Shown here piece after piece: positions 32,455 to 43,422 of a DNA stretch of 64,000 nt. The stretch spans positions 1,676,862 through 1,740,861 of the forward strand of contig BCIA01000004.1 in assembly GCA_001599815.1 (NCBI GenBank), written 5' to 3'. The position numbers were made by a program, and so were the translations under genes. Numbering within the stretch: position 1 is the stretch's first letter; each line of letters opens with the position of its first letter. The DNA is from Furcasterigmium furcatum (taxonomy: Eukaryota > Ascomycota > Sordariomycetes > Glomerellales > Plectosphaerellaceae). Under the pieces are notes generated by a model that was not told where the DNA came from, did not search any database, and saw only the letters and a list, made by a program, of their open reading frames with translations.

Positions 32455-34373
32455 ATGACGCTCAAACACGACTCCGCGCTCAACAACGGTGCCGCCCCTG
32501 TCACGGACACCGCGTTCAAGCACGACAAGAGCGATACCCGTGCTTCCGAAGAGTCCGTGGACGTCCCTGTCCTCATCATCGGCGGAGGCCCCGCGGGTCT
32601 CCTGCAGGCATTTATCCTCTCGAAACTAGGCGTTCGCACCCTCGTCGTGGAGCGCTACCCAACGAGACTAGGAGCGCCCAAGGCCCACGCGCTGTCTCCC
32701 CGGTCTCTCGAAATATGCCGTCAGCTCGGCTTGGACATGGAGCACATCAGAAGCCTCGGCTCGCAGAGAGACGACGCCTACTGGGTCAACTTCCTCACGA
32801 CTCTGTCGGGCGAGGTGGTTGGACGCCTCCCCTACGAGCGCATGGACACGGGCGTCCTCGACCACACGCCTGAGATGATCCACAACATACCGCAGCCGGA
32901 CTTCGAACAATACGTCACGGAGGAGCTCTCGAAGCGTGACAATTCGGAGATTCGAAAGGGGGTGTCATTTTTATCTCTGCAGCAGCGCGAGGACTCCGTG
33001 ACCACGCTCGTGGAGGAACGCGCGACGAGCAGGCTCTACTCGATCAAGTCCAGGTTTGTGATTGCCTGTGACGGGGCCAAAAGCAAAGTCCGCGGGTACA
33101 TGGGGATCGAGAGCGACGGCGAAGACTCCTGTGAGACACCTATCCCTCCTCCCGTCCTATGGCGTGCGTGTGAGCGGATGGAATTAACACATACCTCGCA
33201 GATGAGACTATGATGACCATTCACTTCAGCGCCAATCTCAGATCCATCGTCGGCGATCGTGTGGGGATGCTTCACTGGCTGTTCGACCCAATGGCGTCGG
33301 GATTTATCATCGCGTACGACCTCGACGGAAACGCGGTCCTGATAACAAATTTTGACTCGGACAAGTATCCCGTGGAGGCCTGGAATGAGGATCTCTGCCG
33401 ACTGGTCCTTCACGGGGCCATCGGACGCGACGGCTCCCCCGAGATCCTGAGCTACCGGCCATGGGTCCTCAGCCGCCGGGTGGCCAAGTCCTACCGCAAA
33501 GGGAACGTTTTCCTCGCGGGGGACGCGGCGCACTCCTTCCCGCCGACGGGCGGGCTCGGGCTCAACTCGGGCCTCGCTGACGTCCATAACCTGGCCTTCA
33601 AGATTGCCGCCGTCTGTCGGGGGGCTGCGGGAGACGCCCTCCTGGACACGTACCACGCCGAGCGTCAGCATGTCGCCGAGGTAAACTCCCGCCAGAGCGT
33701 CAAGAACGGTCAAAGAATCTTTGGTCTGCTGAAGACTCTGGGCACGGCAGGCATTGCGGACGTCGACGAAGCGAGGCGCAACTTGAGGGCAGCCATCAAC
33801 GACCCGGAGCAGATGAAGCAAGTGGCAATCGGCGTAGAAGAGCAGAGGGAGCACTTTGACAACCTCAATCTTCACATAGGGTATGTATACGGCGATACTA
33901 CCATTCCCGAGCATGCGTCGCACTTCACCCCGAGCTACGAGCCCGGTGCGCGCCTACCACACGCGTGGCTCCGGGGCACGCCTGTTGGTATTGCTCAACG
34001 GCTGAAGCCCGTCAATCTTGGCTACGTCCGTGAACTCCCGCCGCGTGAGGTGGCGGAGAAGACATACAGTACCTTGGACCTGTGTGGCCTCGATGCTTGG
34101 ACAATCCTGCTGCCACCAGGGGCCAGTCTGTTGGACAGGCTTGCTGATGGATTGGCCAGAGCACACACCAATCTCAAGTTTGAGATTCTTAAGCTGGGGA
34201 AGGACTTTGATATTCTTCCAGGAGCTTCCGGGGATGCCTGGCTCCAAGGGTCCGGCCTACAGAGTGGACGCGGCCTGATGATCCGGCCCGACCAGCACAT
34301 CCTGTGTTCAGTCGACGCGCAGACCGAACCAAGCAAGTTGTGCCAAGAACTCAGCCGGTTTTTGGGCATCTGA
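32455..34373 (+). CDS. FAD-dependent aromatic hydroxylase (PHBH/phenol hydroxylase type)
   Basis: Two exons, 32455-33130 and 33202-34373, give 615 residues. The FAD motif VLIIGGGPAGLL starts at residue 39, the central ACDGAKSKVR follows, and the second FAD motif is FLAGDAAHSFPPTGGLGLNSG. The C-terminal 150 residues resemble the thioredoxin-like domain of phenol hydroxylase-class enzymes (GLDAWTILLPPGASLLDRLA). It should use NAD(P)H and O2 to hydroxylate a phenolic ring. The divergent FAH-type gene suggests either ring catabolism or tailoring of an aromatic metabolite. It has no membrane segment. Confidence 0.92.
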
Positions 34374-35047
34374 TGCATGAGTTTGTCTGGATAGTGTCGA
34401 ATGCTTAGAATTCAACTGTTCTAGGCTCCATGGGCCTTACTACTACAAGCTTGCAATATCGTAGCAATCACCCAGCCACTGTCCATGTTCACTGCGGCCT
34501 TGTTCGGGATCTGACCTTCCTGAGCAGGGGTGCTTCAAGGGGCCTCCGGGTCTCCCATCACTGGAGGCCCCTGAAAGCCGATACGAACTCCTGGCTAGGG
34601 GCTGGATGAAAACGACATGCAAGTACTATGAGAGGAGCCGCATTCTCCAAGGTCAAAGGACTCAACTACAGCTTACGTTCAACGGCGCTGTGCATGTAGT
34701 CAGCACCCAGTGCGGATGAACGGACGGACATGAGAATCGACATCTTCCCCACAAACTTGAAGGAGAGGGTCAATGAAGTCACATCCATTTCTCCACAATT
34801 TGGCGTGGGGAACCTGTGGGGATTTATGAGTGTGACCCTGAAGTCGTCCATGGATGTGGAGAAAAGGCCGACATTTACCCCTCGAAGACAAGGTCGTGAT
34901 CGGCGGTTCTGAGCTCGGCGTATAGAGGGACTTCCTTTGACAAGACGACGAGTTTCCTGAAACCTTACACCCGTCAATACAGGGCTTTGGTGGCGGCATG
35001 CTTCCGGCCTCATACACAGCAACATCTATAACCACAGTCTCGTAGCA
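34374..35047. other. intergenic
   Basis: 674 bp between same-strand genes; presumed promoter of the DUF3500 gene. No coding evidence. Confidence 0.5.
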
Positions 35048-36379
35048 ATGGCCTCTCGCGACGATCCAGCAGACGGCACGGGGAGCTTCCGGAAATTCTT
35101 ACCGGACCTTTCGGCGCCTCGCTTCGTGGCTATGCAGAAGCAGGACGCCCACCAGTATGCTGCCGAGTTCAAGCACGCCGGGAACCCCCCCTGGCTTCAT
35201 GCGCTGTACCAGCACTGGCTGCGACTTCTCCGGGAGCCTTTCAAAGGCGTGACCAGCGACGGCGTCGTCCGGCCGGGCCTGTTCAAACTGGAAGACGAGC
35301 AAGTCCCCGTCCCCGAGATAGCTGCCGCGGCCAACAAGCTGCTTTGCGCCCTGACCGGGCCCCAGCGTGCAAGGACGATCCATCACATCGACTCGCCCGA
35401 ATGGCGCACGTGGTCGAACCCGGAGTTTCTCCTGAGCGACAAAGGGATTCGGCTGGATGAGATTGGGGCCGACATCAGGGGCCTAGTCATGGATGTCCTG
35501 CGCGCGACTCTTTCGCCTGAGGGTTTCGACAAGGCCGTCGCGGCAATGCGAATCAACGGTTTCCTCGGGCAGCTGGTTGAGGCTGAGGCCGTATGCAACG
35601 AGTTCTCGTACAACTTCTCCATCTTCGGTACCCCCTCGGCTGAGGAGCCTTGGGGCTTCAGCTTCTACGGACATCACCTCTGCCTGAACATCTTCCTGTA
35701 CAAGTCCCAGGTGGTGATTTCCCCCTGGTTTACTGGCGCCGAGCCCAACGAGATTGATACCGGCCCATATGCCGGTACAAAGATTCTGCAACGAGAGGAC
35801 CGTCTCGGGCTGAAGCTCATGCAGTCGCTGCCGCCCCCGCAACAGGAGGCCGCCCAGGTTTATAAGCTGCTGAAAGACCCCAGCATGCCCCTAGGCCGGT
35901 GGAATCGCGACGATCAGCGGCACCTCTGCGGCGCCTATAGGGATAACCGAGTGGTGCCATACGAGGGCATCACTGTCTCCTCGATGGCCGACGAGCAAAG
36001 ACAACTGGTAGAAGCGATCCTCGAGGAGTTTCTCCTTTTCCTCCCCTCGCGGGCTCGGGAAATCCGGATGTCCAATATCAGAGAGCACTTTGGCTCGACG
36101 TACTTTTGCTGGATCGGCGGCTTCGGGGACAGCGATGCCTTTTACTATCGGATCCAGTCTCCCGTCGTCATCGTCGAGTTCGATCATCACTCGGGAGTGT
36201 TTCTGAGCAACGACGAGCCGGCGAGGTTCCATACCCACACCCTGCTCCGAACACCAAACGCAGGCGACTATGGAAAGGCACTGATGCCGCTGCTACCAGG
36301 TGAGGAGCAGGCATTCGTGTGGGAAGGAGCCGAAGACTTGGGGACGGTGGCACGGAGGCAGGGTTTCCAGGAGAAATAA
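35048..36379 (+). CDS. DUF3500 family protein
   Basis: A single exon of 443 residues without signal peptide or membrane segments. It matches my recollection of DUF3500: an early LREPFKGVTSDG, a central FGTPSAEEPWGFSFYGHHLCLN, FTGAEPNEI, a late FGDSDAFYYRIQSPVVIVEFDHHSGVF (given in parts) and a C-terminal HTLLRTPNAGDYG. The function of the family is not established; the conserved His/Asp-rich segments (YGHH, EFDHH) suggest metal binding. It follows the FAD hydroxylase on the same strand and may belong to the same pathway. Confidence 0.85.
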   Translation: MASRDDPADGTGSFRKFLPDLSAPRFVAMQKQDAHQYAAEFKHAGNPPWLHALYQHWLRLLREPFKGVTSDGVVRPGLFKLEDEQVPVPEIAAAANKLLCALTGPQRARTIHHIDSPEWRTWSNPEFLLSDKGIRLDEIGADIRGLVMDVLRATLSPEGFDKAVAAMRINGFLGQLVEAEAVCNEFSYNFSIFGTPSAEEPWGFSFYGHHLCLNIFLYKSQVVISPWFTGAEPNEIDTGPYAGTKILQREDRLGLKLMQSLPPPQQEAAQVYKLLKDPSMPLGRWNRDDQRHLCGAYRDNRVVPYEGITVSSMADEQRQLVEAILEEFLLFLPSRAREIRMSNIREHFGSTYFCWIGGFGDSDAFYYRIQSPVVIVEFDHHSGVFLSNDEPARFHTHTLLRTPNAGDYGKALMPLLPGEEQAFVWEGAEDLGTVARRQGFQEK

Positions 36380-36635
36380 TGTCGAAGCATGATAGCTCCC
36401 CAGATGAACCGAGGCAAGAACATGATGGGCCGAAACATTTGCACTCTTCTTTGCCACACCGGAGACCGGCAAACCGCACGAAGACAATATAATGATTCTC
36501 ATGTCGAATGTTGTGGCTTGTCAGACCCTCATGTGCACTGTTAGGGTACGTATGACTGTATTCCTCAACTACCGATTCAGCTGATCATGCTGTACCGGAG
36601 GGGCCGCTACGGGAATAGCTTTGCGGCCGAAGGCC

Positions 36636-36908
36636 GGACTGATGGTGCCTGCTGGGATACTCCTGATTGGCAACACGGACACGAGGCATTATCTCAGTAA
36701 GTTCCTTCGGAGGTACCATCTGCGCTGCGAGAACTTACTCACGCTCCCGTTAGATCTTGCGAGCCACATTTATAGGTGGATGCCGACGCTCGACAACGTG
36801 ATAGAAAACCTGCACACCGTGGATGAGCGGGTGAGGTTGAGCAGCCACATGAACGCCGCTCGGTTTTTCTATGACTTTATTCGTAACTTTGATGCCGCTG
36901 ATGTATAG
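36636..36908 (+). pseudogene. 3' relic of an M20 carboxypeptidase gene
   Basis: The segment encodes IGNTDTRHYL, then after a plausible 57-nt intron (GTAAGT donor near 36696, acceptor CGTTAG) NLASHIYRWMPT and HTVDERVRLSSH, ending RFFYDFIRNFDAADV plus stop at 36908. This resembles the C-terminal end of Gly-X carboxypeptidase/PM20D1-type M20 enzymes (NTDTRHY, HxVDE). Nothing upstream encodes the metal-binding N-terminal part, so only the last 70 or so residues survive. It looks like the remains of a gene lost by deletion next to the DUF3500 gene. Confidence 0.6.
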
Positions 36909-37058
36909 AAGGCTAGAACCCCGGGGTGCACTCAGGCTATATACATGCACGCGCGTTGATAATTATTCGAAAATACAATTTTGTCAGTGTCAAGCTCCCA
37001 GCTCCTGACCTTGATTGATTCGAGGATGGACTCCTCCGCCTCGCCCCTGTTGCTGGTC

Positions 37059-38714
37059 TTACTCGGGCTTCTTTCCGTACACAATGTAGCTAAGTCTCGT
37101 CAGCCGAAAAGTCTCAGGCGCCAAGCGGGAAAGAGGAAGATGGGGTGGGCGGCACTCACACCGACATGTATGCATGCACGCGCTTCGAGCGGATCTCCTC
37201 GCGGACCTTGGCGCAGAAGACGAGGACCTCCTCGGGAGACCAACCAAGACCTCTGGTGAAGAGCGCCGTCGTGAGACCCTCCAGGCCCGAGGTCAGTGAC
37301 TCACGGCACCACTCGCCGAGCTGCTTGTAGTGCTCGTCCCTGGGCCAGCCGCCGATGGGCCATTTGAGCTTCTTCTCAACCACGTCGGTGAAGCCGGCCT
37401 CCTCGAGGAGGGCGCGGTACTTGGGAGCCTCGGTCAGTGGGCGGCCGAGTTTGGCGCCGGCCTCGGCGAACAGCTCGCCCAGGCGCGCGATGTACGAGTC
37501 CTTGGGCATGGACTCATCGTCGCAGCCGTAGGGGAAGTAGAAGTCCTGCATCTCGAGGTAGCCGCCGGGCTCCAGGGCGCTATCATGGAGTTAGTGAATT
37601 TGTCCGGACAGAGGTTCGTTCTGATGGTGCTCACTTGAATGACTTGTCAACAAAGGCCTTGTAGTCCGTGAAGCTGCCGGCCATGACACGGCTGAAGATC
37701 AGGTCGAATGGCTTCGACCAGGTCCATTCCTTCTCGACATCGTCGTTCTCGAATGTCACGTTGGGAGGGACGCTGGGGAAAAGTCAACACTGATACTTGT
37801 GGCTGGCCGTTCAGTCAAGTTGTTGGGTGTGGATTTGTACTGACAGAGAGGGCTGGATGGGGCTGAGATCGACGCCGATGACCTAGAAACGTTGTCAGCC
37901 TCATCGCTCCATATTCGCTAGATGTGGGGGAAGTTACCTCCGCTTCAGGGTGCATATCGGCTTGAAAAACGGGTTAGATTTGTTTGACAGAGTGAAGTCA
38001 TTCGTATGAGACCACATACCGTACTCGATGGCCCAGACACCAGTGCCGGTGCCGATGTCGAGAACTCGCTTTGCGCCGTTGAGAACCTTGGGACTGGCGC
38101 CCAGCTCACCCCTGAGAGTCAGGACCCAGACGTAGTGCTGGATATCTGCGAGACATTAGCATTTGAAGCCAGCAAATCCCCGGTCACGGCGATCTGAGTA
38201 AGTCTCTCCCTACTTACCGAGGCGGTCATTCTCGGCATCGTCGTTGGGGAAGGCATATTCTACACGCGGCGGTCAGCATGCGTGTCACAACATGAGCGCA
38301 TCTCGTGCCAGGTGACGATCCGCCAAGGCGCACTCACTGCCAGAGCTCAGGTTGTGGTAGGTTCGTCCGTTCTCAACCTGGTAGCGACGAGCGCTGGATC
38401 GGATCGAGGTCAGAGAGCTCCTTGGCTGTCCCGGCAGGGGAGCATTAGCGGTTTGATGCCTGAAGCGTGCGCGCTCTCATCTCATCCTGACGCATTGGAT
38501 CTAGCCGAAGACATGAGTGAGGCCAGAGAGGAAGGCGACAGTACCGTTTCGATCGCAGAATCGTGATCCTCCAGGACGGGGGCCTCGAGCTCGGCCTCGG
38601 GCAACTGCGAGCGAGTTAGGATGAGCCGGGTTCGATGAATAGTTCGCGCGACATGGTCCACATGAGATGCGAGGGAGCACTGACGATGGATTCTTCGGGT
38701 TGGGTGTTCGCCAT
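37059..38714 (-). CDS. LaeA-like SAM-dependent methyltransferase
   Basis: Ten exons: 38714-38685, 38604-38545, 38425-38338, 38259-38218, 38145-38020, 37960-37938, 37882-37845, 37772-37635, 37579-37160 and 37089-37059. They give 331 residues. Spliced motifs are RRYQVENGRTYHNLSSG, YAFPNDDAENDRLDIQHY, motif I VLDIGTGTGVWAIEYA, VIGVDLSPIQPSLVPPN, and LEPGGYLEMQDF, ending VYIVYGKKPE. This is the TAM/LaeA-type class I fold. Members include the global regulator LaeA and tailoring methyltransferases in clusters; small local copies like this are usually the latter. Its target is unknown. Ten exons in 1.66 kb is dense, with one of 23 nt. Confidence 0.9.
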
Positions 38715-39241
38715 GATGATTCGATAACGGCCGCTAGAGGAGCAAACAAAAAGCAATGTAATGTTACAATGTCTCACGTCGGTCGGGGATCGTGGTAGCA
38801 CGGGGAATCGAGTGGGACGGACGCAAGATCGGCGGGAGGAGAGGGGTAGGAGTTAATTAAGGCCAGGGACAGGCCACGTGAAGTCCCGGCGCAGTGTCCA
38901 GATTTGTCCAGTGCCGTCCCTCCGGTTCTTGCGAACCCCTGTTGCCCCAACTGAACTGATTAGGCCTGCCAGCTGGCAGAAGGAAAGAAGTGCCAGACCT
39001 CTGGCTGCCATCAGTTGTCTCCACGTGCAGACAGCCTGCCCCATAAATGAAAACTTGCCCCCTATTTACCCCCACCCAGTATTTTCAAGACCTCGGTGGG
39101 CTGAAAGTCCGAGGGGGGCTTCGGAGGTGTCCTAGAAAACGGCGTGCTAGCAGTAACTAGCGGGATATCTAGTGGCGGCTGTGGGTAATCTGCACTGATC
39201 CCAGACATGCGACCTTGGTTAGCTCGATTCACCAACCATCC
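38715..39241. other. intergenic
   Basis: 527 bp, promoter of the methyltransferase gene and 3' region of the regulator. No gene seen. Confidence 0.5.
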
Positions 39242-41465
39242 TCACCCTCCAAAAGTGTCCGCCATCTGCGGAAACCCCGACAAATCGAGGAACGAGTCCA
39301 GCCCACCGATCGAGTCGATCCACGGCTGCATTTCCTCCAGGTTGAAGTTCAGCTCCTGCGCGCCCTGGCCCTGGCTCTGTCCCTCTCCCTGACCCTGGGA
39401 GACGGCGTCCAGGTGGCGCTCGATCTCTTCGAGCATCTGCATGTGGCCCTTGGCTGCCAGGTTTCCGGACGTTGCCATGCTCAGAAGCAGGTCTCTTGCC
39501 GTCGAGTGGAGAAAAAGATCCTGCGGTTCCTGGATCAGGCTGTTCGGCCTGATGATGTTGACCAGCCGCGACAGAGAAAAGATCTTGATGCTGGAGAAGA
39601 GGTGCAGCGATTCATAGAACCCGTATTTTGCTGGAAATGGTCAGTATTGTGGTCGGTTCCTGTCGGGTGCCGGGTGGCGACGAGAAACTCACCTAGGAGA
39701 CTGAGATTGGAGAGGGTGGTGATGATTCGCATGTTGCACTTCGCCACTTCAAGGCACCTGGAACTGAGACCCAACAGCCCGTCGATAGATGACATGTCCG
39801 TGTCCTTCCCCAGCACAATGCCGAGTAGCTTGAAGAAAACGGGCCGGATGAGCATGATGTACCCCTGGTGGTATCGAAGATAGCAAGAAGCCAGCGATCT
39901 CATGGACGGCCGCTCCAACATTGCCTGCGGCACTCCGTCCTGAAATTCAAAGGAGATCTCAGGTGAAAGATCCCGTTTCCACGCTTCTAGGTCGCGCAAG
40001 GGACCTGCGATGACTTTCTCGTAACTTGCAAAGTCGGTTTCGTGCAATCGGCCGACCGTCTCCAAGATGGAAATCCGGATGTTGCATAGTTTGATGTGTG
40101 CCGACATGATGTTCGAGTCCCAGAATTCCCTCCGGTCTGTCGGGGAAAGTCGTTCGTCAGACGGAGATGCGTGCTCCGCCTGGGCGAAGCCGAAGGCCGG
40201 CCGCAGGCCCATCTCCGAGGATACCATGGCGTCCATCAGGAATGTCGTCCACCACACCCGCTTCCGGTGCTCTGCGACGGCGGGAGGCTCTGTCGTCGAG
40301 GGGACGTGGAGCATGAGGCTGCTCGCGATCCTGGAGGACATGCCGGCGTACATGTATGCTGTCTTGCGCCTGTTCAAGGAGTAACAAAAGAAGGACTGCG
40401 GCGCGTGAGTTCATATTCCAACATATCTCGGACGGCCAGGGGCACTCACGATGAGGTTCAGCGCCTCCACGTGTTCAAGCTCTGGCTCTTCAGACGGCAT
40501 CTTGAACAGCGACAGCGCTTGCTCAAAGAACCGCACACCGGGAAGATATGAGCCCCTCGCATCTTTGATCTGTGCACTATGTGCCTCGTCGGGGGTCTGC
40601 GACAGGTCGATCAACGGAGGCTCGTAGCTGTTGAAGGACTCGCCGAGGGCAAGCACGGCCAGGACCTTGGAGAGCCATGTGCGATTCCTCGCCCTTGCGG
40701 AGTCGGGAGACCGGTAGGTGTCTTCGAGGCCAGTGTGGAAATCTTGTCGCAGGTACCAATGATACTCGTATGCCATGAATGCCTCGAACTGCGAGACTAA
40801 TTGTGTGGCGTAGGGGTATGGGGGAAGCTGGATAGTGGCGTTCTGCCCTTTGGAATATCAGCGCTGCAGGGGACGATCCGCCAGCCAGGACTTACAGGAT
40901 GTGTCAAAGTTGAGGGACACGTAGTCATAGTAGGGCAGCTCAGCCGACCCGTCGGAATGCGAGCCGAGTCGAGGCGGCGGGTGAGCGTGTGAGCTGCCTT
41001 CGGGGCTCGATGTGTAGTCTCGAGTGCTGAATCTTTTCAGTCCGGATACAAACGCCTCGGCGGTAGCATGCTTGAGCGTCAATGTGACCCCGCGCTGCTC
41101 GTGGCCGTCGGTGCTTGGTGGCTCCGTGCTCTGGTTGTTGCTTGGTCCGGGTCCTTGAACGCTCGAGGCGTCACCTGCATTCGCGGTTACGGTTGTGGGT
41201 GCGGGCGACAGAGCAGGACCTGCCCGAGCGTGTGCGAACGCTTGCAGCTGGTGAAGATATGCCTCAGAGACAACGACGTTCCGATCTCGGGTTGGGAATG
41301 TGCAGACTATGCCGGCGCTCTGGCAATTCCGACATGGCACACCTGGTTCATGTCAGTGGTTGAGTGCGCAGGGGAATTTGAACATCACTTGCCACCGGAG
41401 CACTTGACTTTGCGCCTGTGACACCTTTGGCAGGCTGGCGGCCTTCGGTTGTCCACCCGACTCAT
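39242..41465 (-). CDS. Zn2Cys6 transcription factor with fungal-specific domain
   Basis: Five exons, 41465-41393, 41342-40896, 40847-40450, 40395-39693 and 39630-39242, give 669 residues. The zinc cluster reads CQRCHRRKVKCSGGVPCRNCQ followed by SAGIVC, the exact C-x2-C-x6-C-x5-C-x2-C-x6-C spacing. This is obtained only if intron 1 uses a GC donor (GCAAGT at 41392). The fungal_trans domain includes RRKTAYMYAGMSSRIA and KRVWWTTFLMD. A Gln/Gly-rich run (GQGEGQSQGQG) near the C-terminus could be an activation region. It lies behind the methyltransferase on the same strand and is a candidate regulator of the 28.5-38.7 kb group. Confidence 0.9.
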
Positions 41466-42039
41466 CCTACCGAGCTGCCAGGCGGCTTTGCGACACAAGC
41501 CGGGGCTTCATCTGCGTTGGAGACCAGTCTCAATCACAGTCGGGGAGGTGACGAACAGCTGCCGCAGTATCACAAGCTGTGAGCGGGCGTGGTGTGGTCA
41601 AGTTCAATTTGATGTGTAGATGTCGGGCAGGAAGAGAGAGATTTACCGGGCGCCCAGAGTTCGATGCCAATACCACTCCCGCGTCCCGGCGCATCCCCGC
41701 CGCTGACACCATACTATTACATGTAGCATTATACGCTACACTGCCAAAAGCCAACCATGGACTCCACCAGTACTGAGGGGGGAACTTCGGTTGCGCTCCT
41801 TTCGTCTTGGTACGAGGTAGTGCTACGGGCCGGCACTGCAGGTTAAGCCGCCCAAAAGCTTAGCGTTCAGCGCCCAAGTCGTGCGACCTCACTGAGCCTA
41901 GCGTCGCACTTTGGGTGCGTCCAGCACGCAGGCTGCCGATCTGCTGCTGGAGAACTGCTAATTGTGCGTCGAATCGCACCCCAAGCTTTAGTGCAGATGC
42001 TGGAAGCCGCCTCTCGCTCTCGGGAGCCGAGGGCGAAGT
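41466..42039. other. intergenic, possibly with permease relic sequence
   Basis: 574 bp without a supported gene. The right end borders the MFS permease relic and may contain its former 3' region. Confidence 0.5.
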
Positions 42040-42704
42040 GTCCCAAGCTCAGCTGGTCCAGCTTCCTATTCAGCTGTCGCAAATGCAAACTAAGACCGGT
42101 GGCAATGGCAATGGGCATCACCGAGGTCCCAGCATCGACGCCCATGGCGAGCAGGGACCAAGGAGCCGTCGACTCCCGGACAGAAATGACCCGTAAATGC
42201 TGGAGCAGTTGGAGAAGGTCCCCTGGCCAGAAAAGGGCCAGCGCGGGGCTCCTCCTCTTGGCAGGGGGGCGGGGGAGGCAGTCGGCGAGCCACGTGGTGC
42301 CGATGATGAACGCCCTGTACAGTGTACGCGCCCGGCAGTATGATCATCATCGAAAAGTATCGGGGGGCGATGTTCGTCGTCACCATTGATATCATAAAGC
42401 CAACAACCAAGAAGAGAGTCAAGATGTAGAGGTAGCGGCCGTTAGGACAATCGAAGTTCCAGGCGACGTCGATGGTCATGAAGACGAGGGCCCCCAGTCG
42501 CAGCTCCCTGAAGCACTTCATATTAGTCCCGCTGGGTCGGATCAAGTCGCGAATTTTCAATGGTGTGTAAGGAGATTTATCTACATCAACCGATACAGAG
42601 TTTCTCGACGAGCGAAGTGTACTCGCCCAAGCAACCATGCATGTAGGTAGATATATAAACGGCCCTCCGATCTTGTTCAGGAACAGATTGGACGGTACCT
42701 GCAT
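42040..42704 (-). pseudogene. relic of a Dal5/TNA1-type MFS permease
   Basis: Pieces of an allantoate/nicotinate-type permease occur in order on the minus strand but in different frames: QVPSNLFLNKIG and IYLPTCMVAW (about 42704-42620), NGRYLYILTLFLVVGFMISM and APRYFSMMIILPGAY (about 42450-42325), a frame-shifted WLADCLPPPPAKR (about 42300-42250; the family has a W-A-N-C-I-P-R-P-P-A-K-R motif), and ATGLSLHLRQLNRKLDQ (about 42100-42045), the cytosolic C-terminus. Most of TM3-TM8 and TM10-TM11 are missing. Deletions plus frameshifts make function impossible. Confidence 0.7.
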
Positions 42705-43422
42705 GAAGATTCAATGGTAGGAAGGAGATATTGTATTAACTATATCAACTAATATTACCTTTTCTCGGCGTTATACCCATCCGCCTCTTCGGTCACGGAG
42801 ATCGTGCGCACCTCCCACTAAAGCTTATTTCCATCTTGACTTTATACATCATGCTTTCAACATCGTGATCCCTTGATGAGCAGAGCCAACATCCATATCT
42901 TCACGAGACAGCAGTGCCATGGGGAGAATCTGGGGTGACCAGCCGCCCCACAAGTACGTCTCCAAAGGACGAGGACTCGGCCGCTAAGTGATGACTTCCG
43001 AGGAGTTTGATGGTGGACATGAATCGTGGAGCGCTTCGGCGGCTTCGCGTTAGCGGCCGATGGCCATACGGTTCCCATCGACATCGGCAGCGAGAGGTGG
43101 GCCGCCGAGACCGGGACATCTTGGTATGGCCCTCGCCTTGACCAGTGACGAGTCCCAATCTGCTAGTCGCCGAAGGGGCAGTTCGGGATTTCGGCGTCAG
43201 TAACCTCGAGTTGCCCCAGAGTTGCTTGATAAGGGTGTCCATATGTAAAGTTATTATCAAACGTCTCCCGTCGCGATGCTTCATCTCTCTGCAAAAGAAA
43301 CGGGGGCCTCTGATTGTTGCCATCGTGGATTCGTGCGCGTCTGTGGCTTTTTTCGTCAACTCTGCATTTATTCGGCATCGCCTTGAAATCATCAGCCTTG
43401 CGCCAACCACACCCCAATCATC
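42705..43422. other. intergenic
   Basis: 718 bp. It is relatively AT-rich on its left side, presumably leftover promoter of the decayed permease, and holds the promoter of the aspartase-like gene on the right. No gene seen. Confidence 0.5.
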
